Assembly: GCA_034437515.1 (NCBI GenBank)
Contig: DAOTTX010000247.1
Coordinates: 15,709 to 79,708, forward strand
DNA from: DAOTTX01 sp034437515
GTDB lineage: Bacteria > Chloroflexota > Anaerolineae > Aggregatilineales > Phototrophicaceae
DNA length: 64,000 nucleotides
Direction: 5' to 3'
The stretch's first letter is position 1. Each line of letters begins with the position of its first letter. Positions 54,410 through 62,879 of this stretch are shown here, one piece after another. The translations under genes were made by a program, and so were the position numbers. The notes beneath the pieces are model-generated. The model was not told the origin of the DNA, made no database searches, and saw only the letters and a program-made list of their open reading frames with translations.

Positions 54410-55414
54410 CTATATCGATAGGGTGGCTGCTGCAATGCCGGCTTCGATTGCGGAAATGACCTGACCTTCAACTGCTTTTCTCGCCTGGATGATTGCGTTC
54501 TTGATAGCCTTCGCATTGGAACTGCCATGCGAAATGATTACGACGCCGTTAACACCTAGCAAGGGCGCACCGCCAACCTCGAATGTATCAATCTTGGCGC
54601 GTGCACGGACGAACGCCCCGCGAGCAAGCAGGCCGCCTAAAATAGATAACGGATTTGACTTGATCTCGTTGCGGATTACTTGACCTAGATAATGAGTCGA
54701 GGACTCAAACGTCTTTATCATCACGTTGCCTGTGAACCCGTCAGAGACCATGACATCTACCTTACCGTTCAAGACATCACTCGGTTCGACGTTGCCGATG
54801 AAGTGAATGGGTAATTCATTTAACAGATTAGCGGTTTCCTGGATAAGCTGGTTGCCTTTGCTTGCTTCTTCCCCGTTTGAGAGTAAACCGATCCGAGGTT
54901 TCGAGATCGTCAGCGTACGCTCTGCATAAACACTGCCCATGAGGGCGAATTGTGCCAACCATTCTGCTCTCGAGTCAGCATTTGCCCCTACATCAAGAAA
55001 AATCGTCTGACGGTCAAAAATAGGAAAAATTGCCGACAAGGCTGGTCGGCGTACCCCTGGAATGCGACGTAATGTTTTCAGCATCGCAATGGCATGAGCT
55101 GCTCCTGTGTTTCCCGCAGTGACGAAAGCATCTGCCTCGCCATCTTTGACGAGTTGCAGCCCGACATGTATTGACGAATCCGTCTTATTCTTCGTCACTT
55201 CCACCGGTTTTTCATCCATAGTAATCACTTCAGAGGCATGAACTATCTCGATTGATAGCCCCTGAGTGTTGTGCTTGTCTAGCTCTTGTTTGATAGTGTC
55301 TTCTGGCCCCGTAAGGATTATCGTCTCACGGGTTTCACGAGCAGCGAGAACAGCACCTTCGACATCAGGTACAGGACGCTGATCGGTACCCATCGCATCA
55401 ACCACAATTCGCAT
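54410..55414 (-). CDS. plsX: Phosphate acyltransferase PlsX
   Basis: 334 residues with the family features VVDAMGTD near the start, AFVTAGNTGAAHAIA and FLDVGANAD. It makes acyl phosphate from acyl-ACP for phospholipid synthesis. AGAGGGG lies before the ATG. As first gene it probably carries the promoter of the seven-gene minus-strand operon. Confidence 0.95.
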   Translation of the reverse strand: MRIVVDAMGTDQRPVPDVEGAVLAARETRETIILTGPEDTIKQELDKHNTQGLSIEIVHASEVITMDEKPVEVTKNKTDSSIHVGLQLVKDGEADAFVTAGNTGAAHAIAMLKTLRRIPGVRRPALSAIFPIFDRQTIFLDVGANADSRAEWLAQFALMGSVYAERTLTISKPRIGLLSNGEEASKGNQLIQETANLLNELPIHFIGNVEPSDVLNGKVDVMVSDGFTGNVMIKTFESSTHYLGQVIRNEIKSNPLSILGGLLARGAFVRARAKIDTFEVGGAPLLGVNGVVIISHGSSNAKAIKNAIIQARKAVEGQVISAIEAGIAAATLSI

Positions 55415-55481
55415 GTAAGAACCCCTCTTTCACCGCGATGTGTCGAACTATTCTATAAGACATAATCGCAAATCAAAAGGA

Positions 55482-55509
55482 TTGACAGTAAATAACGAGA
55501 TTGTATAAT
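55482..55509 (+). promoter_or_regulatory. Consensus promoter of tRNA-Leu
   Basis: Perfect TTGACA (55482-55487) and perfect TATAAT (55504-55509) separated by 16 bases, with the expected start about ten bases before the tRNA. Confidence 0.85.
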
Positions 55510-55526
55510 AACCAATACAATCAGAA

Positions 55527-55610
55527 GCCCTGGTGGCGGAACAGGCAGACGCGCACGGTTGAGGGCCGTGTCCCGTAACAGGGGTGGAGGTTCGAATCCT
55601 CTCCAGGGCA
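55527..55610 (+). tRNA. tRNA-Leu (anticodon GAG)
   Basis: The acceptor stem GCCCTGG pairs with CCAGGGC (55603-55609), discriminator A at 55610. The anticodon stem CACGG/CCGTG holds the loop TTGAGGG, giving anticodon GAG for CUC/CUU. A long variable arm (tcccgtaacagggg) and a normal T arm (GGTTCGAATCC) complete a class II tRNA. CCA is not encoded. Confidence 0.95.
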
Positions 55611-55615
55611 CATAG

Positions 55616-55650
55616 AAAGCGAGCTTGAACAGACAGGCTCGCTTTTTTAT
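55616..55650 (+). terminator. Intrinsic terminator after tRNA-Leu
   Basis: Nine-pair stem AAAGCGAGC / GCTCGCTTT with a 12-base loop followed by a T-rich run, five bases after the tRNA. Confidence 0.85.
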
Positions 55651-55720
55651 TTGCGGTGATTTTCATATGGATGTACACTGCTCTCTATGGTGATACACCC
55701 AACAAGGGAGGCGACAGGCA

Positions 55721-56644
55721 ATGAGTGATTCAACATCGCAATCTCTAGCAGCAGCCTATCAACAGGTTGAGGCCGGCAATTTAGAAGAAGCACGCAACAT
55801 TGTGGAGTCGATTATCCGCAGTGATGCGGACAACGCAGACGCATGGTGGATATATGCACATGCGGTCGAAGACGAGGATGAAGCACAAGAAGCGCTAGAA
55901 AATGTGTTGCGCATCGATCCTGATTATCCCGGCGCGGCTGAACTATTAAGCCAATCCAGGGGCGACGAAGACACCTTCGAGGATGATCTTTTTACAGATT
56001 TAGATCAAATGGATACGGCAGATGACTTCGAGATTGACGAAGGTGATTTTGAAGATGACTTCGACATCCCGACCAGCGCCGAAACAGCACAAGAGGAGAG
56101 TAGCGGACGAAATCGCTTGCCGTTGCTATTAATTCCCGTTGTCGTTCTGCTTGTCGCCGTTGTAGCATTTCTTTTGTTTCAGGGCGGCGATGACGACGAA
56201 GAGGGTACACCTGAACCGACACAGGTCGCCCAGGTCAGTGACGAAGAAACTCCCGAAGCAGAAACGACTGAAGCAGTCACTGAAGAGCCGGCTGAGACGG
56301 CAGAAGCCGATTCAACCGTTTCGATTACCTCGGCACTCGAAGAGGATTTCACCCTTGCCAGTGACCAACCAGCAACCGTACAAGACAACGAGTTGGGCAG
56401 TACGGAAGTCATCGCGGTCTGTTTAGATGGTGACCAACGTGAGTCGCTAGATGACGTGATGAGTGCGCTTACCGAGATCGACCTCACATCGACGCAGAGT
56501 GATGCTATCGGCGTACAGCTCGTAGATTGTAGTACCGATGAGGTGATTAATCTGATCGCTGTGAGTGTCGAAGACATCCAACAGTTTAGCGACGAAGAAA
56601 TTTCTGAACAAGAATTTCAGGGTCGATGGCGCGCAATTGGCTGA
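55721..56644 (+). CDS. Single-pass membrane protein with N-terminal TPR
   Basis: 307 residues. A TPR-like helical segment (about 5-80) is followed by an acidic linker (EDDLFTDLDQ), one transmembrane helix (about 133-155), an acidic Thr/Glu/Pro-rich spacer and a small C-terminal globular part with Cys (VCLDGDQ, LVDCS). The N-terminus is probably cytoplasmic. No family recognised; a scaffold role is a guess. Confidence 0.7.
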   Translation: MSDSTSQSLAAAYQQVEAGNLEEARNIVESIIRSDADNADAWWIYAHAVEDEDEAQEALENVLRIDPDYPGAAELLSQSRGDEDTFEDDLFTDLDQMDTADDFEIDEGDFEDDFDIPTSAETAQEESSGRNRLPLLLIPVVVLLVAVVAFLLFQGGDDDEEGTPEPTQVAQVSDEETPEAETTEAVTEEPAETAEADSTVSITSALEEDFTLASDQPATVQDNELGSTEVIAVCLDGDQRESLDDVMSALTEIDLTSTQSDAIGVQLVDCSTDEVINLIAVSVEDIQQFSDEEISEQEFQGRWRAIG

Positions 56645-56710
56645 TTGTCAGAACTCTATCATGCCTTTGCTTCGAGTGTTACGCTGCAACGGCAATGTCG
56701 GCGTTTCTGG

Positions 56711-58345
56711 CTATTCTTGCAAGCTCTCTTTCACTCTGGAGATTGGAAGCCTCAAGGTAAATTGGGTTCCTTCATTTACCTCGCTTTCAACTTCAATCGT
56801 ACCGCGATGGTTCTGAATGATTCCATAGCTGATGAAGAGACCGAGACCATTACCATTTTCTTTCGATGATACGAAAGGCTCGAAGATGTTCTCGATCATT
56901 TCCGGCGGGATGCCAGCACCATCGTCGGTTACTTTGACGAGGATGTGCTCATCATCAGCTGTTGAAATAATCTCTACAACACCCTCGCTACCGTCTATCG
57001 CATCCTTCGCGTTAAGAATGAGATTCATGATAACCTGCTCAAGCTGATATTTATTCCCCTGGATGGGCGGCAAGTCGCCTAAATTAGTGATAAGTTCAAT
57101 ATTTTGCTGTTGGAAAGACTTTCTATTCAGGTCGATGATTCCTTCAATCACGCCATTCATCTGAACCTGATTGAAACTTGCTGTGCCAGCATGTTGATTG
57201 CCCGTAAATTCTAACAGGTGTTCGACAATATGTCGGATGCGCTGGACGCTCTCAAGTGTTCGTTCGACGTCCTCAACACTGATCGGGTGGTCAGCCTTAA
57301 CGTCCTCAAGCATGTCATCAAGGTTGATCTGGATCGGAAAGAGCGGATTCTTAATCTCATGGGCGATACTCGCAGCAAGACGACCAATGGAAGCGAGTTT
57401 TTCCGAACGAACCAGCATGTGCTGCGCGGATTCTAGCTCAGCGGTACGTTCTGCTACCATATCTTCCAGATGCTGAGCGTAATCCGCTTGTATTTCGTAC
57501 AGTTCGACGTTTCGCATTGCGAGGGCAGCTTGACGACCGATACCAGCGAATAACTGTACATGGTTGAGATCATAGGCGGCATCGTTGAGGATCACGATCA
57601 CACCGTTGACGTCATCGCCGTGGTGCATTGGGACGATTACGCCGTCGAAGAAGCCGTCAGGAAGCGGATGATTTTCAGGCCATAAATGTGTTTCAAGTTG
57701 ATTTGTAATCCAATTCGTCAAGAAGTCGAGGTCGAGATCAATTGCGGTGATTGTGCCATCTTTCCGCCGCACACGCTGGTCAATGACCTGATAATTGTTG
57801 ATTCGGTAAATTGCGGCGACTTCACAGGGGAGGAGATCAAGGGCAAGATAGAGCACGAAATCAAGCAATTCATCCATTTCAAGATGTTGGCTTAATTCCT
57901 CACTGACGCGCAATAATGCCTCAAGTTCCTGAGTACGTCGTTGTAGTCGCTCCTCAAGCTCGCGGGCACGCATCTTACTTTGCGCCCGTGCGATTAACTC
58001 CTGAGTTTGAAAGGGCTTGCGTAGATAATCATCTGCACCTAATTCTAGACCCTGTATGACATTCGACGGTTCGCCCATGGCGGTGACGAGAATAGTGGGG
58101 ATCGTCTGAATCTTCGGGTCAGCGCGTAGTTCACGCAATACATCAAATCCGCTCATGCCTGGCATCATGACATCTAATAGAATAAGATCAGGATGTAAGT
58201 CTCTTGCCGCTTTCAATGCGGATTCGCCGTCATAAACACTCTGCACCTGGTAACCCTCAAATTCAAAGACGCGCTCTAACATGGTGACCGTCTGCATCTG
58301 GTCATCGACAATTAGAATAAGTGGCGGATCGTGTTTTTGACTCAT
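56711..58345 (-). CDS. Receiver - GAF - histidine kinase hybrid
   Basis: 544 residues. An N-terminal receiver domain has Asp58 (LLDVMMPGMSG) and Lys in YLRKPF. A coiled coil (about 128-150) leads to a GAF-like domain (about 160-290) and a second coiled coil. The kinase core has the H-box SIAHEIKNPLFP and ATP motifs NLILNAKDA, DDGAGIP and NGLGLFISYG. It has no membrane segment and no partner regulator nearby. The receiver-first order suggests it is controlled by another kinase. Confidence 0.92.
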   Translation of the reverse strand: MSQKHDPPLILIVDDQMQTVTMLERVFEFEGYQVQSVYDGESALKAARDLHPDLILLDVMMPGMSGFDVLRELRADPKIQTIPTILVTAMGEPSNVIQGLELGADDYLRKPFQTQELIARAQSKMRARELEERLQRRTQELEALLRVSEELSQHLEMDELLDFVLYLALDLLPCEVAAIYRINNYQVIDQRVRRKDGTITAIDLDLDFLTNWITNQLETHLWPENHPLPDGFFDGVIVPMHHGDDVNGVIVILNDAAYDLNHVQLFAGIGRQAALAMRNVELYEIQADYAQHLEDMVAERTAELESAQHMLVRSEKLASIGRLAASIAHEIKNPLFPIQINLDDMLEDVKADHPISVEDVERTLESVQRIRHIVEHLLEFTGNQHAGTASFNQVQMNGVIEGIIDLNRKSFQQQNIELITNLGDLPPIQGNKYQLEQVIMNLILNAKDAIDGSEGVVEIISTADDEHILVKVTDDGAGIPPEMIENIFEPFVSSKENGNGLGLFISYGIIQNHRGTIEVESEVNEGTQFTLRLPISRVKESLQE

Positions 58346-58455
58346 GTATGATACCTTTCAAAAGAATATATACTGATGATGAATATAGTTCAGCGTTTTA
58401 GATTAACAATCAAAGTGATAGAATCTATTCGACATTATAATATAAATACATTGGT

Positions 58456-59697
58456 GTGAATAAAGATTTGAACAATTCTTCACGAGATTATACGCGATCA
58501 CTACTGCTCGGCGCACTCGTAGGCGTGGGGCTGGCGCTGGTATTCAGTGCCGGTTTCTTCTTGCGCGATTTTATTGATGTCCCACAGACGGCCTTAGCAT
58601 CGTCGGTTGACATTGGCGAAGCCGGTTATCCTCTGGTTGATGAAGTTGAGGGATTATTGGAGCGGCATTATTTGAGAGAACTTCCCGATTATCGTGAGCG
58701 GCAATATGCCGCTGTCCGGGGAATGCTAGCCTCCCTCGAAGATCCCAATACATTTTTCATTGATCCGCCGGTTGCCAGAAGTGAGTCTGATGTTCTCGCA
58801 GGTACGTATGGCGGCATCGGGGTGAGCTTGCAAAGAGATACCGAAGGGCGATTTGTGCTTTATCCTTTTGAAGACGGGCCGGCAGCCAAAGCGGGATTGC
58901 AGGGCGGTGACGTATTGATCGAGATCAATGGTGAGCCGTTATCGATCGACACGCAACAAGATGCCGTTGACCAGATGTTACGCGGTGAAGTCGATGGTGA
59001 CAATGGCGTCGAAGTTACAATCGAACGTGAAGGTGACTCTTTGACGGAATTCATCGAATTTGATGTAATTGCGGTGCCGTCGGTGCTGTGGCGCGTGCTT
59101 GATGAAGATCAACGGATCGGCTACATGCAGATTTTGCGTTTCACAAGCCGCACACCAGACGAATTACAAACCGCGATAACGGAGTTAAGAGACGCGGATG
59201 TGAATGCGCTAATCATTGACCTGCGCGACAATAGCGGTGGTTTGCTGACTGAGTCTGTCGATGTCGCCAGCATATTTCTCGATGGCGGTGTTGTGCTTTA
59301 TGAGGTGACAAACAACTCCGAGACTACACTCAACGCAGACCAGGGTGGGGCGGCGACCGATCTACCACTGGCGGTGCTGGTGAATAATCGTACAGCAAGT
59401 GCTTCAGAACTGGTTGCCGGCGCATTGCAAGATAGAGAACGCGCTGTCTTAATCGGACAACAAACTTTCGGCAAAGGGACGATCCAGCAGATATTTCCAT
59501 TGTCTGATGAGTCATCCGTTCACGTCACATCAGCAGAATGGTTTACGCCAAATCGCAATGCACTTGACCGGATCGGGCTGGAACCAGATATTCCGATGAT
59601 TCCTGACGAGAACGGTCGAGATGTTGAAATAGGTGAAGCAATACGTTACCTCCAGGCAAATTTATTGGAGGAACAGGAAGAAGAGACGAACTCATGA
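58456..59697 (+). CDS. S41 family C-terminal processing peptidase
   Basis: 413 residues. One N-terminal membrane anchor (about 14-36), a PDZ domain (about 115-190, TYGGIGVSL and GPAAKAGLQGGDVL), then the S41 peptidase with a Ser in NNRTASASELVAG and the Lys in TFGKGTIQQ. It degrades or processes proteins at their C-terminus outside the membrane. GTG start; a TATAAT at 58436-58441 suggests a short leader. It overlaps smpB by four bases. Confidence 0.92.
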   Translation: MNKDLNNSSRDYTRSLLLGALVGVGLALVFSAGFFLRDFIDVPQTALASSVDIGEAGYPLVDEVEGLLERHYLRELPDYRERQYAAVRGMLASLEDPNTFFIDPPVARSESDVLAGTYGGIGVSLQRDTEGRFVLYPFEDGPAAKAGLQGGDVLIEINGEPLSIDTQQDAVDQMLRGEVDGDNGVEVTIEREGDSLTEFIEFDVIAVPSVLWRVLDEDQRIGYMQILRFTSRTPDELQTAITELRDADVNALIIDLRDNSGGLLTESVDVASIFLDGGVVLYEVTNNSETTLNADQGGAATDLPLAVLVNNRTASASELVAGALQDRERAVLIGQQTFGKGTIQQIFPLSDESSVHVTSAEWFTPNRNALDRIGLEPDIPMIPDENGRDVEIGEAIRYLQANLLEEQEEETNS

Positions 59698-60152
59698 GTG
59701 GCAAGAAGATTATTACTCGTAATCGCAAGGCATCACACGATTATCACATCGAGGAAGCCTACGAAGCGGGTATGGTGTTGATGGGATCGGAGATCAAATC
59801 AATACGAGAAGGGCACATCAATTTGCGTGATGGTTTCGTGCAAGAACGCGATGACGAGCTGTGGTTGATGGGGGTACACATCAAACCCTATGAACAAGCC
59901 AGTATCTTCGGACACGAAGATCCGGTACGTCCGCGTAAGATCTTGCTGCATAAGCGCGAAGTCGGTAAAATCTTACGCCAATTGAACGAGCGCGGTTTCA
60001 CAGCAATTCCGACACAGGTTTATCTCAGACGTGGGTTAGCAAAAGTGGAGGTCGCATTAGCGCGTGGCAAAAGGCAATATGATAAGCGGCAGACGATTGC
60101 GAAACGCGATGCAAAACGCCAGATCGAGCGGGCGCTCAAAGATCGCTACTAG
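59694..60152 (+). CDS. smpB: SsrA-binding protein
   Basis: 152 residues, standard length. The start NRKASHDYHIEEAYEAGMVLMGSEIKSIR is cut short in writing but the GSEIKS and KRQTIAKRD motifs are typical. It partners tmRNA to rescue stalled ribosomes. The start overlaps the protease stop (ATGA). No ssrA gene was seen in the window. Confidence 0.96.
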   Translation: MSGKKIITRNRKASHDYHIEEAYEAGMVLMGSEIKSIREGHINLRDGFVQERDDELWLMGVHIKPYEQASIFGHEDPVRPRKILLHKREVGKILRQLNERGFTAIPTQVYLRRGLAKVEVALARGKRQYDKRQTIAKRDAKRQIERALKDRY

Positions 60153-60948
60153 TGACGAGTGGCCTACGTCGATCAGAGCAATTAACAAATTGCCGGAAGC
60201 ACAGAAATTTGCGATCTATGAGCATCTCTTGCCGGAGTGGTTATTCGCGAAATATGGGATTGAGCGCCATACATTCAGAACAGCGCTTGATACACACCCG
60301 GTGGTGACCTTTCGCTGTCCTGCTAATAGCCGTGCGATGGAACTCACGGTGAAGCGGCGCAGCGCAGATATGGATCCGATCATGTACTTGAACATGGCGG
60401 ATACGTTCAACAATCAATTGTTGGTCCTTCTGGTCATCGTTAACGACCCCGATTCAGCACGCTATAACACCGACGTTGACCAACATGGTAACCCAACTCA
60501 ATTTGGGACGGTCACGCGAAATATCCCGGCTGAGATTGCTGCCATGCGAGCAGGGCTTGCGCCTGGTCAGATTCGTAGGGGATTGCGTGCTTTTAAAGAA
60601 TCTGTCCCTCTATTCAATGAATTTGTCGCACGTATGGGGCACGATATCTTCTTCATTGAACCACTCGCATACCACAATGCGATTATTTTTGAGCGATACG
60701 GGTTCAACTACTTGAGCGGACGCTCAGAAATGCAACAGATCAATCAGGATTTACAACCTGGTGGCGTCATCCATGCTAAGCTGGATGGATCAACCCCGTT
60801 TCGTTCGCCGGATGCCTGGAAAACGGTACGGGGTCGTTCCTGGGCTATTCATGATGGTATCCTCGGTCATCCGTTTACGGGCTTCCAAATGTACAAACGT
60901 GTCAACATAGATGCCGGTGTAAATACATTTCCAGGGTCGAAGTGGTAG
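60064..60948 (+). CDS. Hypothetical protein overlapping smpB
   Basis: Up to 294 residues from a GTG at 60064 that has GGAGGT 11 bases upstream, which makes an 89-base overlap with smpB in another frame. Other in-frame starts are ATG 60079, ATG 60109 and TTG near 60190. The first 30 residues are basic and may not be real. The rest is a soluble mixed fold with no motif I recognise (NMADTFNNQLLVL, PLAYHNAIIFERYG). Its stop overlaps the start of the STAND-TPR gene. Confidence 0.6.
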   Translation: MAKGNMISGRRLRNAMQNARSSGRSKIATSDEWPTSIRAINKLPEAQKFAIYEHLLPEWLFAKYGIERHTFRTALDTHPVVTFRCPANSRAMELTVKRRSADMDPIMYLNMADTFNNQLLVLLVIVNDPDSARYNTDVDQHGNPTQFGTVTRNIPAEIAAMRAGLAPGQIRRGLRAFKESVPLFNEFVARMGHDIFFIEPLAYHNAIIFERYGFNYLSGRSEMQQINQDLQPGGVIHAKLDGSTPFRSPDAWKTVRGRSWAIHDGILGHPFTGFQMYKRVNIDAGVNTFPGSKW

Positions 60949-62831
60949 TCATTCCCATCGTTTCTGTGCGAGACTTGCGTGCTGCGCTTGAGTCGATGGT
61001 AAACCCCTCCGTCGAACCCGCATTGGAGTCGCTGAAGCTACTGTATCTCGTTGAAGATGCACGGAACGCCGCTCATTCACCCTATGTGCCATCGAACGAT
61101 ACTTACTGGGTATATGAAGTGCTGAGCGAGATTATCCGAGAGACGCTATCAGCAAGGCGGCGGGCACATGATCTCTCGACCGAACTAGACGAAATCGACC
61201 GGATAAAAGATGCAGAGTCTGTCATATCCACAGATGGCATGACAGACGACAAGGAACTAATCCACTGGAGCCTACTGTATTTTTGCTTTGTCCGTGTGGA
61301 TTTAAATGTCACACTTGCGACTTACGGAGGCATCGTCGGCCTGACGGAACGAACAATGCGTCGTTATCGTGACTATGCTATCGAACGGCTTACACATGAG
61401 ATCATTCGTCGGGAACAAGTGATACGTTTGCGCCGTAAATCGCAGCTTCTCCTGGCAAGCCTACCAGTCACACCAGCGAAATACGTAGGACACAATGATT
61501 TACTTGTGCAAACACTGAACGAGATCCGCAACGATCCCCAACTAAATTTCTTCATTTATGGAGATAGGGGATCTGGCAAATCCACGTTTGTTGCGCAACT
61601 TCTCAAGTTATACGTACAGGATAATAACACCACATTCAAGCATCTGGTCTGGTTCGATAAGCTGAAGTCTGTCGATGAAATTGTCAGCCGGTTGCACCCA
61701 GGACTGGAAACCGAAGAAGCGGTTAAACTGTGGCTTGTGGCGAACCCAACAGTTGTGGTTTTAGACGAGCTGGCAGGGGATAGTATCCATCTGCTCGATA
61801 GGCTTGCCGATATTCTTCGTCATGCGCTGCTCATCGTTGTTGAACGTGCCATGATCCTCCCCGAGAAATTCGATCTTCGGGTGCGACTACCTCGCATGAG
61901 CCGTGAAGATATCCCAGAATTTCTCACGCGGAATGTACTTGTCACGCACGGTGTTGACCAAATGTCTGACGATGCTATCGAAAGTGTTGTGGTACGCAGT
62001 GGTGGAAATCCATCGAAGGCTATAACACTAGCCAAGCAGATTTTATATGAAGATTTTGACAATAATGCAAGCTCATATTCAGCTTTGGGGGTCGATCTGC
62101 CTGGTGTATTGCAGAATGTTCAGAGCTTAAGGCGGATAGGGGAATACGTTAAGGCTAATGTACATCTCAAATCACATCTTTTGCTTGTCAATCATAAGCA
62201 AAATTCAGAAGCTGTATGTCGATTGATGCTTGAAAAAGTGTTTACAAGTCGAGCGCAAGGACAATTCACACAAGCGCTTGATGAACTCGATGAAGTTATG
62301 TCGATTGCACAGTCCCAGAGTATTAATCACTTCATCTATGATAGCGGATTGCTTGAAAGGGCGAGAATATATCTGGATGTGTACCAACTCGATAACGCAC
62401 GCGACGCAGCACAAGCCATCACGCATCCGGAAGTAAAAGCGAGTGGCAAATATCGCATCATCTACGCTGAACTCGCTCTGCGGTATCAGAAGATCGACGA
62501 AAGTAGAATATGTGCTGAATCCGTTTTGAATACTTCGCATTCCCGATACCACAAGGGGCAAGCATACAATGTGTTGGGTCACGGCTACGTTGCACAATCG
62601 GTAACGAACGACGCTGAGGAAAGTTTCGTATGTGCGCTGTCGTGCTTCGACGCGGTGAGCGAGCCTTTATCGTATGCTCGCACACTAAATAACCTGGGCG
62701 TGGTATATATGACGCAAGATCGCGTGAATGAAGCGGAAGACATCCTAGAACATGCATACATCATTCAGCAACATTACAGGGATGATGTTGGTTTGTTGTA
62801 CACGACGAAGAATCTCTCTCTGCTCAGGTAG
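60942..62831 (+). CDS. STAND/AAA-like ATPase with C-terminal TPR
   Basis: 629 residues from a GTG that overlaps the previous gene. An N-terminal helical region with a helix-turn-helix-like segment (YGGIVGLTERTMRRYRDYA) precedes a P-loop NTPase with Walker A GDRGSGKST (near residue 208) and Walker B VVVLDELAG. C-terminal TPR-type repeats start near 430 (NNLGVVYMTQDRVNEAEDI). This is the layout of STAND signalling ATPases, which assemble on ligand binding. No effector domain is seen, so it may act on the upstream hypothetical. Confidence 0.75.
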   Translation: MVVIPIVSVRDLRAALESMVNPSVEPALESLKLLYLVEDARNAAHSPYVPSNDTYWVYEVLSEIIRETLSARRRAHDLSTELDEIDRIKDAESVISTDGMTDDKELIHWSLLYFCFVRVDLNVTLATYGGIVGLTERTMRRYRDYAIERLTHEIIRREQVIRLRRKSQLLLASLPVTPAKYVGHNDLLVQTLNEIRNDPQLNFFIYGDRGSGKSTFVAQLLKLYVQDNNTTFKHLVWFDKLKSVDEIVSRLHPGLETEEAVKLWLVANPTVVVLDELAGDSIHLLDRLADILRHALLIVVERAMILPEKFDLRVRLPRMSREDIPEFLTRNVLVTHGVDQMSDDAIESVVVRSGGNPSKAITLAKQILYEDFDNNASSYSALGVDLPGVLQNVQSLRRIGEYVKANVHLKSHLLLVNHKQNSEAVCRLMLEKVFTSRAQGQFTQALDELDEVMSIAQSQSINHFIYDSGLLERARIYLDVYQLDNARDAAQAITHPEVKASGKYRIIYAELALRYQKIDESRICAESVLNTSHSRYHKGQAYNVLGHGYVAQSVTNDAEESFVCALSCFDAVSEPLSYARTLNNLGVVYMTQDRVNEAEDILEHAYIIQQHYRDDVGLLYTTKNLSLLR

Positions 62832-62857
62832 CCATTCTCAACCCTCATCATTACTCA

Positions 62858-62875
62858 TGATAAGCGCACTTATCA
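62858..62875. terminator. Hairpin between convergent genes
   Basis: Perfect seven-base stem TGATAAG / CTTATCA with a four-base loop in the 48-base gap. No T-run, so the role is uncertain. Confidence 0.35.
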
Positions 62876-62879
62876 CGGA

